14,969 nucleotides of DNA, taken from an uncultured Ilumatobacter sp. Lineage in GTDB: Bacteria > Actinomycetota > Acidimicrobiia > Acidimicrobiales > Ilumatobacteraceae. The stretch is from the NCBI GenBank assembly GCA_938049325.1, contig CALICC010000054.1:1-14969 (forward strand), given 5' to 3'. Below, piece after piece: positions 6,892 through 14,398 of the stretch. The notes under the pieces are model-generated. The model searched no databases. It was not told the DNA's origin and saw nothing but the letters and a program-made list of their open reading frames with translations. A program made the translations under genes and the position numbers. Numbering within the stretch: the stretch's first letter is position 1; every line of letters begins with the position of its first letter.

Positions 6892-7794
6892 ATGGATTCC
6901 GTAGTACCGAACGAACGCCCACGACCAACCGCTGACGACAATCAACATGCGCTCGACGACCTCGTACGGTTGCTCGACCTCGAGAAGATCGAAGTCAACA
7001 TCTTCCGCGGCGCGTCGACGGACGAAGACCGCGTCCGCGTGTTCGGCGGACAGGTCGCCGGCCAAGCATTGATCGCGGCGGCGCACACCATCGACGAGCC
7101 CGGCCGGCACGTGCACTCGCTCCACGCCTACTTCTTGCGGCCTGGTGATCCGAAGCAGCCGATCCTGTACGAAGTCGACCGCATCCGTGACGGCCGCAGC
7201 TTCGCCACCCGACGCGTCGTGGCCATCCAGCACGGCCGAGCGATCTTCAATCTGCAGGCGAGCTTCCACGACGAAGAGGGTGGTCCCGACCATCAGCACG
7301 ACATGGACAGCGATCTTCCATTGCCCGACGAGCTCCCCGACTTCCACACTCGCATGGCCCCACACGCCGAACGCATCGGCGATTGGTACAACCGGCCTCG
7401 CCCGATCGACCTTCGTTACATCGACGGTGATCCACTGAGCCGGCAAGGCGAGTCGAGCACTCAGCAGCACGTGTGGATCCGGGCGAACGGCGCATTGCCC
7501 GACGACCCGGTGCTCCACGCCTGCGTCCTCACCTACGCCAGCGACATGACACTGCTCGACACCGCCCTGCTGCCGTTCGGCCTCGGATACGACCATCCCG
7601 GGCTGCAGATGGCCAGCCTCGACCATGCGATGTGGTTTCACCGCCCGTTTCGAGTAGACGAGTGGCTCATGTATCAACAGACAGCGCTCTCAACCGGAGC
7701 CTCGCGCGGCCTGGCCGGTGGATCGATCTTCACCGCTGACGGCAAGCTCGCCGTGAGCGTCGTGCAGGAAGGCTTGGCACGGTTCACTCAATGA
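6892..7794 (+). CDS. tesB: acyl-CoA thioesterase II
   Basis: The 300-residue enzyme hydrolyses acyl-CoA to free fatty acid and CoA and has a double hotdog fold. The N-terminal hotdog contains RVFGGQVAGQALIAAAHT (49-66) and SLHAYFLRPGDPKQPI (76-91). The second contains CVLTYASDM (211-219) and ASLDHAMWFHRPFR (241-254), and the protein ends VVQEGLARF. The catalytic positions known from E. coli TesB (Asp204, Thr228, Gln278) correspond to Asp218, Ser242 and Gln292, with Ser in place of Thr. Length and motif order are normal. ATG 6892 has no clear Shine-Dalgarno; a weak CATGAT at 6881-6886 could be a -10. The stop overlaps the start of the dehydrogenase lipoprotein (ATGA). Confidence 0.95.
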   Translation: MDSVVPNERPRPTADDNQHALDDLVRLLDLEKIEVNIFRGASTDEDRVRVFGGQVAGQALIAAAHTIDEPGRHVHSLHAYFLRPGDPKQPILYEVDRIRDGRSFATRRVVAIQHGRAIFNLQASFHDEEGGPDHQHDMDSDLPLPDELPDFHTRMAPHAERIGDWYNRPRPIDLRYIDGDPLSRQGESSTQQHVWIRANGALPDDPVLHACVLTYASDMTLLDTALLPFGLGYDHPGLQMASLDHAMWFHRPFRVDEWLMYQQTALSTGASRGLAGGSIFTADGKLAVSVVQEGLARFTQ

Positions 7795-9227
7795 CGCGTG
7801 TGAACAGAATGCTCATCGGCGCCGCGGTGGTGATCGTCAGCGCGTGCGGAGGAAGCAGCGATGGCGGCACTTCGACGAGCGACGCGGCGAATGACGCCGT
7901 CAACACGGAGCCGACGGCGACGAGCGCAGCCGAACCCGGCGATACCGGTGCACCCGGCACCGCGGCGACCGAGGCCAATACTTCCGACCCTGCGACGTCC
8001 GACTCGGAACCACCGACAACCAACTCGTCGGAGATCGCACCGACGACCAGCCTCGTCCCGTCGCCGAGCGCTGACCTGCCGACCGACGCACCATCGGAGA
8101 ACGCCCCGAGCACCACGACCCCCGGTCCGCTCCCCATACCATCGGTCGAACTGATCGACGTCGGCACGTTCGAGCGACCCGTCGAGATCGGCGCCCGGCG
8201 GGGGGATGGTCGGCTGTACGTCGTCGAACAAGCCGGAAAGATCATCGCTGCGGACGACGAGTCCTCGGTCACGGTGTTCGACATCGCGAACGTCAGCCAG
8301 GCGACGTTCACGAACTTCGGGAACGAGCAGGGACTGCTCGGTCTCGCATTCCACCCTGAACGAGACCTCGCCTACATTCACTTCACCGACGGCGACGGCA
8401 ACACGGTCCTCGCGGAGTTGGCCATCGACGCCGATTCCGGTGAGTTCGACAACGCGTCGTACCGTGTCGTACTCACCCAGGAGCAACCCTTCACGAACCA
8501 CAACGGCGGCGAGGTCGCTTTCGGCCCGGACGGCATGCTGTACCTGGGCCTGGGCGATGGCGGTGCTGCCGACGATCCGCTACTGGCCGGACTCGACCTG
8601 TCGACTCGGCTCGGCAAGATCCTCCGGATCGATCCGCTTGCCACCGCCGACGCACCATTCAGTGTCCCGGACGACAACCCGTTCGTCGGCCAGGCTGGCG
8701 CCGACCCGACGATCTGGTCGTACGGCCTGCGCAATCCGTGGCGGTTCTCGTTCGACTCGCTCACGGGCGACCTCTGGATCGGCGACGTCGGCCAGAACCG
8801 TCTCGAAGAGATCGATCTCGCCGGCGCCGTCGACGGCGCCAACGCAGGGCGCGGCGTCAGCTTCGGGTGGAGTGCCTTCGAAGCCGGTGATCGTTTCAAC
8901 GACAATCAACCGGCCGACGGACACATGTTGCCCGTCGTGTCCTACCCCCACGAGAACGGCAGTTGCTCGGTGACCGGCGGCGTGGTCGCGCGCCAGTCAA
9001 CGTTCGCCGAGCTGAACGGCTGGTACATCTACGGGGATTATTGCTCCGGCATTCTGTGGGCGCTCGACACGACGTCGGTCACCGCCACACCCGACGGGCC
9101 AGCCGGCACCCCGGTCATCAGGCAGATCTCCACGGTCGGTGGCGTCGCGGCGATCGTCGAGGGCCCGTTCGGCGACATCTACACCGTGTCGAACTTCGGC
9201 ACCGTCAGCCGCCTCGCTCCGGCCTGA
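7791..9227 (+). CDS. PQQ-dependent sugar dehydrogenase family lipoprotein (glucose/sorbosone or aldose sugar dehydrogenase)
   Basis: The protein has 478 residues. A short signal peptide ends at lipobox VSAC with Cys19 (or Cys16 from the GTG at 7800), so it is probably anchored on the outer face of the membrane. A low-complexity Thr/Ser/Pro/Glu tether of about 95 residues follows (20-115). The beta-propeller then covers DGRLYVVEQAGK (139-150), EQGLLGLAFHPE (179-190), NHNGGEVAFGPDG (236-248), LGKILRIDP (274-282), YGLRNPWRFSFD (311-322) and GWYIYGDYCSGILWAL (410-425). His237 and Arg314 match the catalytic His and a PQQ-binding Arg of soluble glucose dehydrogenase. Cys392 and Cys418 could form a disulphide. 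Its ATG overlaps the tesB stop. I see no PQQ synthesis genes in the window, and the sugar is unknown. Confidence 0.9.
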   Translation: MTRVNRMLIGAAVVIVSACGGSSDGGTSTSDAANDAVNTEPTATSAAEPGDTGAPGTAATEANTSDPATSDSEPPTTNSSEIAPTTSLVPSPSADLPTDAPSENAPSTTTPGPLPIPSVELIDVGTFERPVEIGARRGDGRLYVVEQAGKIIAADDESSVTVFDIANVSQATFTNFGNEQGLLGLAFHPERDLAYIHFTDGDGNTVLAELAIDADSGEFDNASYRVVLTQEQPFTNHNGGEVAFGPDGMLYLGLGDGGAADDPLLAGLDLSTRLGKILRIDPLATADAPFSVPDDNPFVGQAGADPTIWSYGLRNPWRFSFDSLTGDLWIGDVGQNRLEEIDLAGAVDGANAGRGVSFGWSAFEAGDRFNDNQPADGHMLPVVSYPHENGSCSVTGGVVARQSTFAELNGWYIYGDYCSGILWALDTTSVTATPDGPAGTPVIRQISTVGGVAAIVEGPFGDIYTVSNFGTVSRLAPA

Positions 9228-9260
9228 TCACGATCGACCGAACAGCGCCAGCGCCGAAAC

Positions 9261-10742
9261 TCAGCCGACGCGTTCGAGTTCGATCTTGCGCTCGTTGACG
9301 TCGACGCTCGCGAGCTTCACCTTGATGTCGTCACCGGGGTCGACGCGCCGCGCGACGGTTCGCGCAACCACTGCGGGTTCGCAGATCTGGACCCGTGCGC
9401 CGCGGTTGTCCTCGTCGGTCACGACGGCATCGAACACTTCACCTTCACGGCCCTGCAGGAGTATCGCTTCGGCGAGGTCGATCGCTGCACGGTCAACTCG
9501 GTTGGCAACGGAGTCACCGCTGCGCATGGCGCGTGGCAGCTCGGCGAACGCCGACTGGATCTCGTCGGGAACCTCTCGCCCGTTGGCGATGGCAAGCGTT
9601 GCCTCGATCACGTAGCGGTCGGCGAGTCGGCGCAGCGGCGCGGTGGCGTGCACATAGGTGGCCGCAAGCGCGGCGTGCCACGGCTTGCCGTCCTTCACCC
9701 CGCCGTCTTTTGGTCCGTCGGCATCGGCGAAGTCCGAGAACGGCGTATATGACGCACCGCCGCTCGCCCGCCGGATCGCCAGCTGGAACGCCGAGGTGCG
9801 CGGATCACCTGCGGGGAGTGATCGCTCGAAGTCGCCCAGTGAAACACCCTGCTCCCAATCGAGACCAAACGCGCGAGCGGTGTGGCGAAGTCGCCCGAGT
9901 CGACGCTCGTCGACCGGGGGCATTGTGCGGAACAGGCCGCTGCCCGCCGACCAGAGTGCATCGGCGATCGCCATGTTCGTGGCGAGCGACATCGCCGCAT
10001 TCTGATTCTCGGCTTCGTTGCGCGGCCGGAACCTCAGCGAGAAACCGTCGCCGTCGTGGACCACTTCTTGCTCCGGCCACTGAATGCGATCCGCGCCTCG
10101 AGCCTGTTCGCCACGCTCGATTCGCAGCGAGAGTTCGTCGAAGCCAGCGGGCAAGTCGTCGGGCGTGACGGTCGAGTACGCGAGCTTCGCTCGGTTGCGA
10201 ACCATGGCCCGCTCGGCACCGTCGAGCTTCACCGCGCCGTCGTTGGCGACGCGCACCGTGAAGACGATCGCCGGCTTACTGGACCCTGGCAGGAGGCTCC
10301 CGGCATCCTCTGCGATCCGGTCGGGATGCAAGCCCGCACGCCCGTCGGGCATGTACACGGTGACGCCGCGGTTCCAGGCCTCCCGATCGATCACGTCGCC
10401 GTGGCGGACGAACCAGCCAACGTCGGCAATCGCATAGTGCAAGATGACGTCGTCACCGGATCGTTCGATCGCGAACGCTTGGTCGAGATCGGTACTACTC
10501 GCGGGGTCGAGCGTCCTGAAGTCGACGTCGGTCCGGTCGACATGCTGCCAACGCTCCGGCGCTCGTCCGGGTTGCACGACGTCGAACGGACGCGAGGCCG
10601 CAGCTTCGGCCGCCGCGTTCACCTCGTCAGGATGTGCTCCCGGCACGTCGAAGTCCGAGCGCAACTTGGCGAAGCCTTCGCGGAAGTCGCCGTGCACATC
10701 GTCAGGCAATCGTGTGCGGCCGGTTCGTGTCATGGTCGGCAT
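9261..10742 (-). CDS. RNase II/R (RNB) family 3'-5' exoribonuclease
   Basis: The 493-residue protein is predicted to degrade RNA processively from the 3' end. The RNB catalytic loop TLDPASSTDLDQAFAIE (77-93) holds Asp79, Asp85 and Asp87, equivalents of Asp201, Asp207 and Asp209 of E. coli RNase II. The next position, Asp210 in E. coli, is Gln88 here. As I recall, DLDQA is usual for the compact actinobacterial RNB group. YAIADVGWFV (103-112) follows, and ATAPLRRLADRYV (about 366-378) supplies the arginine clamp. The end (about 430-493) looks like an S1/OB-type RNA-binding strand set. The protein is shorter than RNase II or R and lacks the full N-terminal cold-shock domains. ATG 10733 is a possible alternative start. 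Confidence 0.9.
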   Translation of the reverse strand: MPTMTRTGRTRLPDDVHGDFREGFAKLRSDFDVPGAHPDEVNAAAEAAASRPFDVVQPGRAPERWQHVDRTDVDFRTLDPASSTDLDQAFAIERSGDDVILHYAIADVGWFVRHGDVIDREAWNRGVTVYMPDGRAGLHPDRIAEDAGSLLPGSSKPAIVFTVRVANDGAVKLDGAERAMVRNRAKLAYSTVTPDDLPAGFDELSLRIERGEQARGADRIQWPEQEVVHDGDGFSLRFRPRNEAENQNAAMSLATNMAIADALWSAGSGLFRTMPPVDERRLGRLRHTARAFGLDWEQGVSLGDFERSLPAGDPRTSAFQLAIRRASGGASYTPFSDFADADGPKDGGVKDGKPWHAALAATYVHATAPLRRLADRYVIEATLAIANGREVPDEIQSAFAELPRAMRSGDSVANRVDRAAIDLAEAILLQGREGEVFDAVVTDEDNRGARVQICEPAVVARTVARRVDPGDDIKVKLASVDVNERKIELERVG

Positions 10743-10812
10743 GCTACGACCGCAAGAGCGTCGTGCTGGGGAACGTCCCGATCGCGAGTGAACGGAGCAA
10801 ACCGCACCGCGA

Positions 10813-12399
10813 CTAGCGCATGTTGGCGATCAGGCGTCGTGCGACGCGGAGCGTCCCTTCGCCGTTTCGCTTCGCAATCAGAAGTGCCTCGTCGGCTTCA
10901 CGCAACAGCGCTTCGAAGTCGCGGATGAATTCGTCGCTGATCGCCAGCCCGCCGCTCACGGTGAGGTTGGCGGACTCGGGCGCCGATCGCTGCACGACAG
11001 AGGTCAACTCGAGGAGAATGCGCAGCCCCGCTTCGTTTGCCTCCTGCACGCCGCCTGTCTCGAAGACGAACACGAATTCGTCGCCGCCGAGGCGCCCGAC
11101 GAGTTCGCCGGGCCGAGCGATCGAACGCAAGTGGGCGCTGACCGCGGCAAGCGCCTGGTCGCCCGCGTGGTGCCCGTGTTCGTCGTTGAGCGACTTGAAG
11201 TTGTCGAGGTCGAGCACGAGCACAGCGTGGCGCGTCCCGTCGGTGGAGTCAGCGGCGATGAGCCGCGATCCTTGGCGATCGACTTGACGACGGTTGGCGA
11301 TACCCGTGAGCGGGTCGGTCTCGGCCTCGGCCTGCAGGTCATCGAGGGGCCGACTCATTCGGATCAAGAGCAAGCTCCCGAGCAGGACCAGCAGTGTGCC
11401 GCCCGCTCCGATCAAGAACGTCAAACGCTGTTGCTCACTCACGGCCGAGGTGAACTCGGATTGAGGGGCTCGGATCACGACACTCCAATCGAGACCGGCT
11501 TCCGGCGGGAAGGAACGATGGAGCACCAATTCAGGGCCATCGGGGCCGTCGAGCCGAATCGCTTCGCCCTGCGACCGCTCGCTCTGAGCGGGCATCGAAG
11601 CTTCCGCGGCCGTCGGAAGGCGGACTGAGCCGTCGTCGGAGACAGCAGGCTGCACTTCGTAGTCGGTCGGTGTGGCCAACACGTTGTCTCCCGACACCAC
11701 GAACGCGTCGCCTTCACCGGTGACCGAGAGGTCGTCGAGGAACGCCGACAGACCTGAGAGCGCAACGTCGACACCGACAACGGCTTCGACCACACCATCG
11801 ACCACCACGGCCTTGGAGGCTGTGACTCCAGGCGTACCGGCGGTGAAGAACACGTACGGGTCGGTCCACGCAACGTCGAAGGACTCTTGGCTCTGCTGAT
11901 ACCACGGTCGCTCACGTGGGTCGTAGGTATCGTCAGGAGCGTCAGCGCTGGACGTCTCGCCGAACGCTTCGTCGTACGAGGTGATCGTCACGACGCGCTC
12001 GCCGTCCATCGTGATGCGCTTCGAGCTGAATCCGTTCTCGCTGTCCAGGTTGACGAAGACGAACGCTCCGTCGGGGAAGCCGACGAAAGCACCCGTGACC
12101 TGCGGGAGCACGGCAAGTTGCGTTGCGAGATACGACTCGAGCGTTTGGTCAGCCGGGTCGAGGATGTCGTTTTCGAGCAGTCGAGCGGTGACCTCGATCG
12201 ATTGCTCAGCCGGCTCGAGGTAGCGCAGCACACTCTCGATGGTCGTGTCGCCCTCGCGGCCGATCGCGTCTTGGGCGACGGCGATCGTGCTGTTCCGAGC
12301 GGCCACACCACTCACTGTGACGGCGAACAGTTGGACGACGATGAGGAGGCTGATGGCCAACGCCAGGTACCAGCCGCGGATCGAGGCGCGCGATTTCAC
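10813..12399 (-). CDS. membrane diguanylate cyclase with dCache sensor and GGDEF domain
   Basis: The 528-residue protein is predicted to make c-di-GMP from two GTP. TM1 is at about 11-30. An extracytoplasmic dCache-type sensor covers about 35-320, with the typical YDPRERPWYQQ (159-169) and AWTDPYVF (177-184) signatures. TM2 is at about 326-346, followed by a cytosolic GGDEF domain (about 358-520). This domain has DPLTGIANRR (362-371), LDLDNFKSLND (396-406, metal-binding Asp398) and an intact GGDEF at 438-442. The inhibitory site position five residues upstream reads RPGE (429-432) rather than RxxD, so product inhibition may be weakened. GTG 12399 has GAGG seven bases upstream. The gene lies 87 bases after mreB, and the ligand is unknown. 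Confidence 0.93.
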   Translation of the reverse strand: MKSRASIRGWYLALAISLLIVVQLFAVTVSGVAARNSTIAVAQDAIGREGDTTIESVLRYLEPAEQSIEVTARLLENDILDPADQTLESYLATQLAVLPQVTGAFVGFPDGAFVFVNLDSENGFSSKRITMDGERVVTITSYDEAFGETSSADAPDDTYDPRERPWYQQSQESFDVAWTDPYVFFTAGTPGVTASKAVVVDGVVEAVVGVDVALSGLSAFLDDLSVTGEGDAFVVSGDNVLATPTDYEVQPAVSDDGSVRLPTAAEASMPAQSERSQGEAIRLDGPDGPELVLHRSFPPEAGLDWSVVIRAPQSEFTSAVSEQQRLTFLIGAGGTLLVLLGSLLLIRMSRPLDDLQAEAETDPLTGIANRRQVDRQGSRLIAADSTDGTRHAVLVLDLDNFKSLNDEHGHHAGDQALAAVSAHLRSIARPGELVGRLGGDEFVFVFETGGVQEANEAGLRILLELTSVVQRSAPESANLTVSGGLAISDEFIRDFEALLREADEALLIAKRNGEGTLRVARRLIANMR

Positions 12400-12426
12400 A
12401 GGAACCTCAGGTTGTCGGTGGCGCGG

Positions 12427-12437
12427 AACACAGTGTT
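12427..12437. repeat. short inverted repeat upstream of the diguanylate cyclase
   Basis: AACAC-A-GTGTT is a perfect five-base inverted repeat about one centre base, 28 bases upstream of the cyclase GTG. It lies in the 87-base mreB/cyclase gap, which is visibly richer in A and T than its surroundings. It could be an operator or part of a promoter region. It is too short to be sure of. Confidence 0.25.
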
Positions 12438-12486
12438 GTATCGACAGCTTTCCGGTGAGCTTGAGAGAAACCAGAAAGAAATCTCA

Positions 12487-13491
12487 TCAGCGTCGGGCGC
12501 CCATGAACATGCCTTTGAGCGCCTCGTAGTGCTCGATGACGTGCCCAGCACCGAGGACCACCGCTTCGAGCGGCACATTGGACATTCGAACGGGTACTTC
12601 GGTCTCACGTTCGATCCGCTCGGCGAGGCCACGCAGGAGGCCACCGCCTCCGACCAGGTACATGCCACGCACGAGGAAGTCTTGCGACAGCTCGGGCGGC
12701 GCCTTCGACAAGCAACGAATCACCGACGCGACGATCGACGACACCACGTCTTCGATGGCGGAGCGAACCTCGTCCGGCGTCAAGACCACCGTTTTGGGCA
12801 GGCCGGTCATCAGATCGCGACCGCGGACCTCGGCCTGGTTCTCGTCGACGGTCGGATCTGCTGAACCGATCGCGACCTTGATTTCTTCCGCGGTTCGTTC
12901 GCCGATCGCGATGCCGTGCTCACGCCGAACGTGGTTCTGAATGGCCGCGTCGATGTCGAACGACCCGACACGAACCGCTTCGAGCGAGACGATGCCACCA
13001 AGGGAGATGACTGCCGTTTCAGAGGTGCCGCCGCCGATGTCGATGACCATGTTGCCGACAGGTTCGTCGATAGGAAGATCGGCGCCGATCGCGGCCGCCA
13101 TCGGCTGCTCGATCAAGCTGGCTTCGGCCGCGCCAGCTCGACGGGCGGCGTCGGTCACAGCTCGACGCTCGACCTCGGTGATCGCCGACGGAACACAGAT
13201 GACGACCTTGGGGCGCGTGAACCGGCTGACCCCGACTCGCTGCAGCAGCAACCGGATCATGCGTTCGGTGATCTCGAAGTCGGTGATGGCGCCACCACGT
13301 AGCGGCCGCACGGCGACGATGTAGCCGGGTGTTCTCCCGATCATCTGCCACGCTTCGCGCCCCGTGGCCAGAACTTCGCCCGTCTGGCGGTTCAGCGCGA
13401 TCACGGACGGCTCGTTGAGCACGATGCCGCGACCCTTCATGTACACGAGGGTGTTCGCGGTCCCCAGGTCGATTGCGAGGTCACGGGCCAT
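12487..13491 (-). CDS. mreB: rod shape-determining protein MreB (bacterial actin)
   Basis: The 334-residue protein is an actin-like ATPase that polymerises under the membrane and guides lateral cell-wall synthesis. The phosphate-1 loop is IDLGTANTLVY (7-17). The connect motif region is LIEQPMAAAIGADLP (126-140), and the second phosphate loop is MVIDIGGGTSETAVISLGG (148-166). The adenosine site is MYLVGGGGLLRGLAERI near the C-terminus. The length is normal for MreB. The usual IEEP is IEQP here. ATG 13491 is well placed, with only a weak GGGCG upstream. mreC, mreD, rodA and a class B PBP do not follow; the next gene encodes a diguanylate cyclase. Confidence 0.96.
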   Translation of the reverse strand: MARDLAIDLGTANTLVYMKGRGIVLNEPSVIALNRQTGEVLATGREAWQMIGRTPGYIVAVRPLRGGAITDFEITERMIRLLLQRVGVSRFTRPKVVICVPSAITEVERRAVTDAARRAGAAEASLIEQPMAAAIGADLPIDEPVGNMVIDIGGGTSETAVISLGGIVSLEAVRVGSFDIDAAIQNHVRREHGIAIGERTAEEIKVAIGSADPTVDENQAEVRGRDLMTGLPKTVVLTPDEVRSAIEDVVSSIVASVIRCLSKAPPELSQDFLVRGMYLVGGGGLLRGLAERIERETEVPVRMSNVPLEAVVLGAGHVIEHYEALKGMFMGARR

Positions 13492-13553
13492 GAAGAACGC
13501 CCATCATGTCGTCATCGATGTCAAACCGCACGCGCGAAACGCCGTGTTCGAGA

Positions 13554-13754
13554 TTAGGACTCATCCTCTTCAGTCTCGCCTGATTCCTCCGCCGCATCGC
13601 GGACCTGATCAATCGTCGGTCGTCTGGCCTCCGGCGACAACGCGTCGATCTGGCGTCGGAACGAGTCGACAGGGTCCTGCCGCGGCCTGACGAGACGGGC
13701 GACGATCACGACCGCGAGGACGATCAGCACCGCGATGATCAGATACGGCAGCAC
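13554..13754 (-). CDS. 66-residue small membrane protein
   Basis: A membrane helix at residues 3-22 (LPYLIIAVLIVLAVVIVARL) starts almost at the N-terminus. A basic stop-transfer (RLVRPRQ) and a soluble helical tail ending in an acidic cluster (EESGETEEDES) follow. The GTG at 13754 directly abuts the TGA of moaE with no base between them, and GGGAG lies a few bases upstream inside moaE, so it is probably coupled to moaE. mreB begins 62 bases downstream. I recognise no family; a role as a membrane adaptor is only a guess. Confidence 0.75.
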   Translation of the reverse strand: MLPYLIIAVLIVLAVVIVARLVRPRQDPVDSFRRQIDALSPEARRPTIDQVRDAAEESGETEEDES

Positions 13755-14282
13755 TCAGGAGCTCCCGACCGCACTCGGATCGGTGACATCGTGAGCACCG
13801 GTGCCCCAGTCGGCGCCGTCGCCCCACACCTCGTGTTTCCAGATCGGCGCGGACTCCTTCAGTGCATCGATGGCGAAGCGAGCGGCCTCGAACGCTTCGG
13901 GGCGGTGCGGCGCTGACACAACGGCGATGACCGACGACTCCTCGAGCTCGAGACGACCGGTGCGGTGGAGGAGCACCACACGACCGGTGTTGGGCCACCG
14001 CGAACGCAGCTCGTCGGCAATCGACCGAAAGACGGGTTCGACCTGCTCGTCGTACGCCTCGTACGTGAGGTACTGCACATCGGTGCGGCCTTCCGCGTGA
14101 TCGCGGACCGTGCCGCTGAACAACACAACAGCACCGCAGTTCGGGCGCAACGCCCACTCGTACGATGCAGCAACCGGAAGCTCCTGGTCGGTGATTCCGA
14201 GCCAGTTGTCTCCAGTATCCGGTGGCATCACGAAGCGGATCGTAGTCGTCAGGTCACTGGACACATTCGCACTGGCGGTCAT
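13755..14282 (-). CDS. moaE: molybdopterin synthase catalytic subunit
   Basis: From ATG 14282 the protein has 175 residues. With MoaD it converts cyclic pyranopterin monophosphate to molybdopterin. Family motifs are GAVVLFSGTVRDHAEGR, LTYEAYDEQVEPVF, RVVLLHRTGRLELEESSVIA, SAPHRPEAFEAARFAIDALK and the active-site segment KESAPIWKHE, where both catalytic-region lysines are present. The N-terminal 35 residues before ITDQELPV are extra relative to the family. An ATG at 14228 would give a more typical length of about 157, but neither start has a good Shine-Dalgarno. No moaD or other cofactor gene is seen in the window. A degenerate inverted repeat lies upstream at 14319-14335. Confidence 0.93.
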   Translation of the reverse strand: MTASANVSSDLTTTIRFVMPPDTGDNWLGITDQELPVAASYEWALRPNCGAVVLFSGTVRDHAEGRTDVQYLTYEAYDEQVEPVFRSIADELRSRWPNTGRVVLLHRTGRLELEESSVIAVVSAPHRPEAFEAARFAIDALKESAPIWKHEVWGDGADWGTGAHDVTDPSAVGSS

Positions 14283-14318
14283 CGGCACCGGAAATTCGCC
14301 AGACCGCAATCAAACCGG

Positions 14319-14335
14319 CGGTCAAGATCTGACCG
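14319..14335. promoter_or_regulatory. inverted repeat in the moaE / membrane protein divergent region
   Basis: CGGTCA (14319-14324) and TGACCG (14330-14335) form perfect six-base arms around a five-base AGATC centre. Read on the minus strand, one edge contains TTGACC, which could be the -35 of a moaE promoter, although no clear -10 follows at 17 bases. The site lies 37 bases upstream of moaE and about 64 bases upstream of the divergent gene, so it is a possible shared operator. Confidence 0.35.
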
Positions 14336-14383
14336 AATTGAGCCACTTGGTGGGCGCGAAGGTACGGACCCGTTCGGTATCGC

Positions 14384-14389
14384 TACGAT
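14384..14389 (+). promoter_or_regulatory. -10-like hexamer before the gene at 14399
   Basis: TACGAT fits the actinobacterial -10 (TAnnnT) and ends nine bases before GTG 14399. No Shine-Dalgarno is visible between them, so the mRNA may start at or near the GTG. No convincing -35 is found. Confidence 0.4.
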
Positions 14390-14398
14390 CTCCAACTC

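Noticed and set aside
6793..7677. Upstream extension of the nitroreductase frame on the minus strand
   Set aside because: It is antisense to tesB and has no family signature, and the nitroreductase N-terminus is complete from ATG 6792.
9882..10928. Plus-strand frame of 348 codons over the RNB gene
   Set aside because: Shadow of the exonuclease gene; composition is typical of an antisense frame in GC-rich DNA.
12401..12430. GGAACC on the plus strand, a possible second ECF -35
   Set aside because: No CGTT-type -10 follows at 16-17 bases and no plus-strand gene lies downstream.
11887..12864. Plus-strand frame of 325 codons over mreB and the cyclase
   Set aside because: It spans two well-identified genes on the other strand, and its translation is Arg/His/Asp-rich with no recognisable domain.
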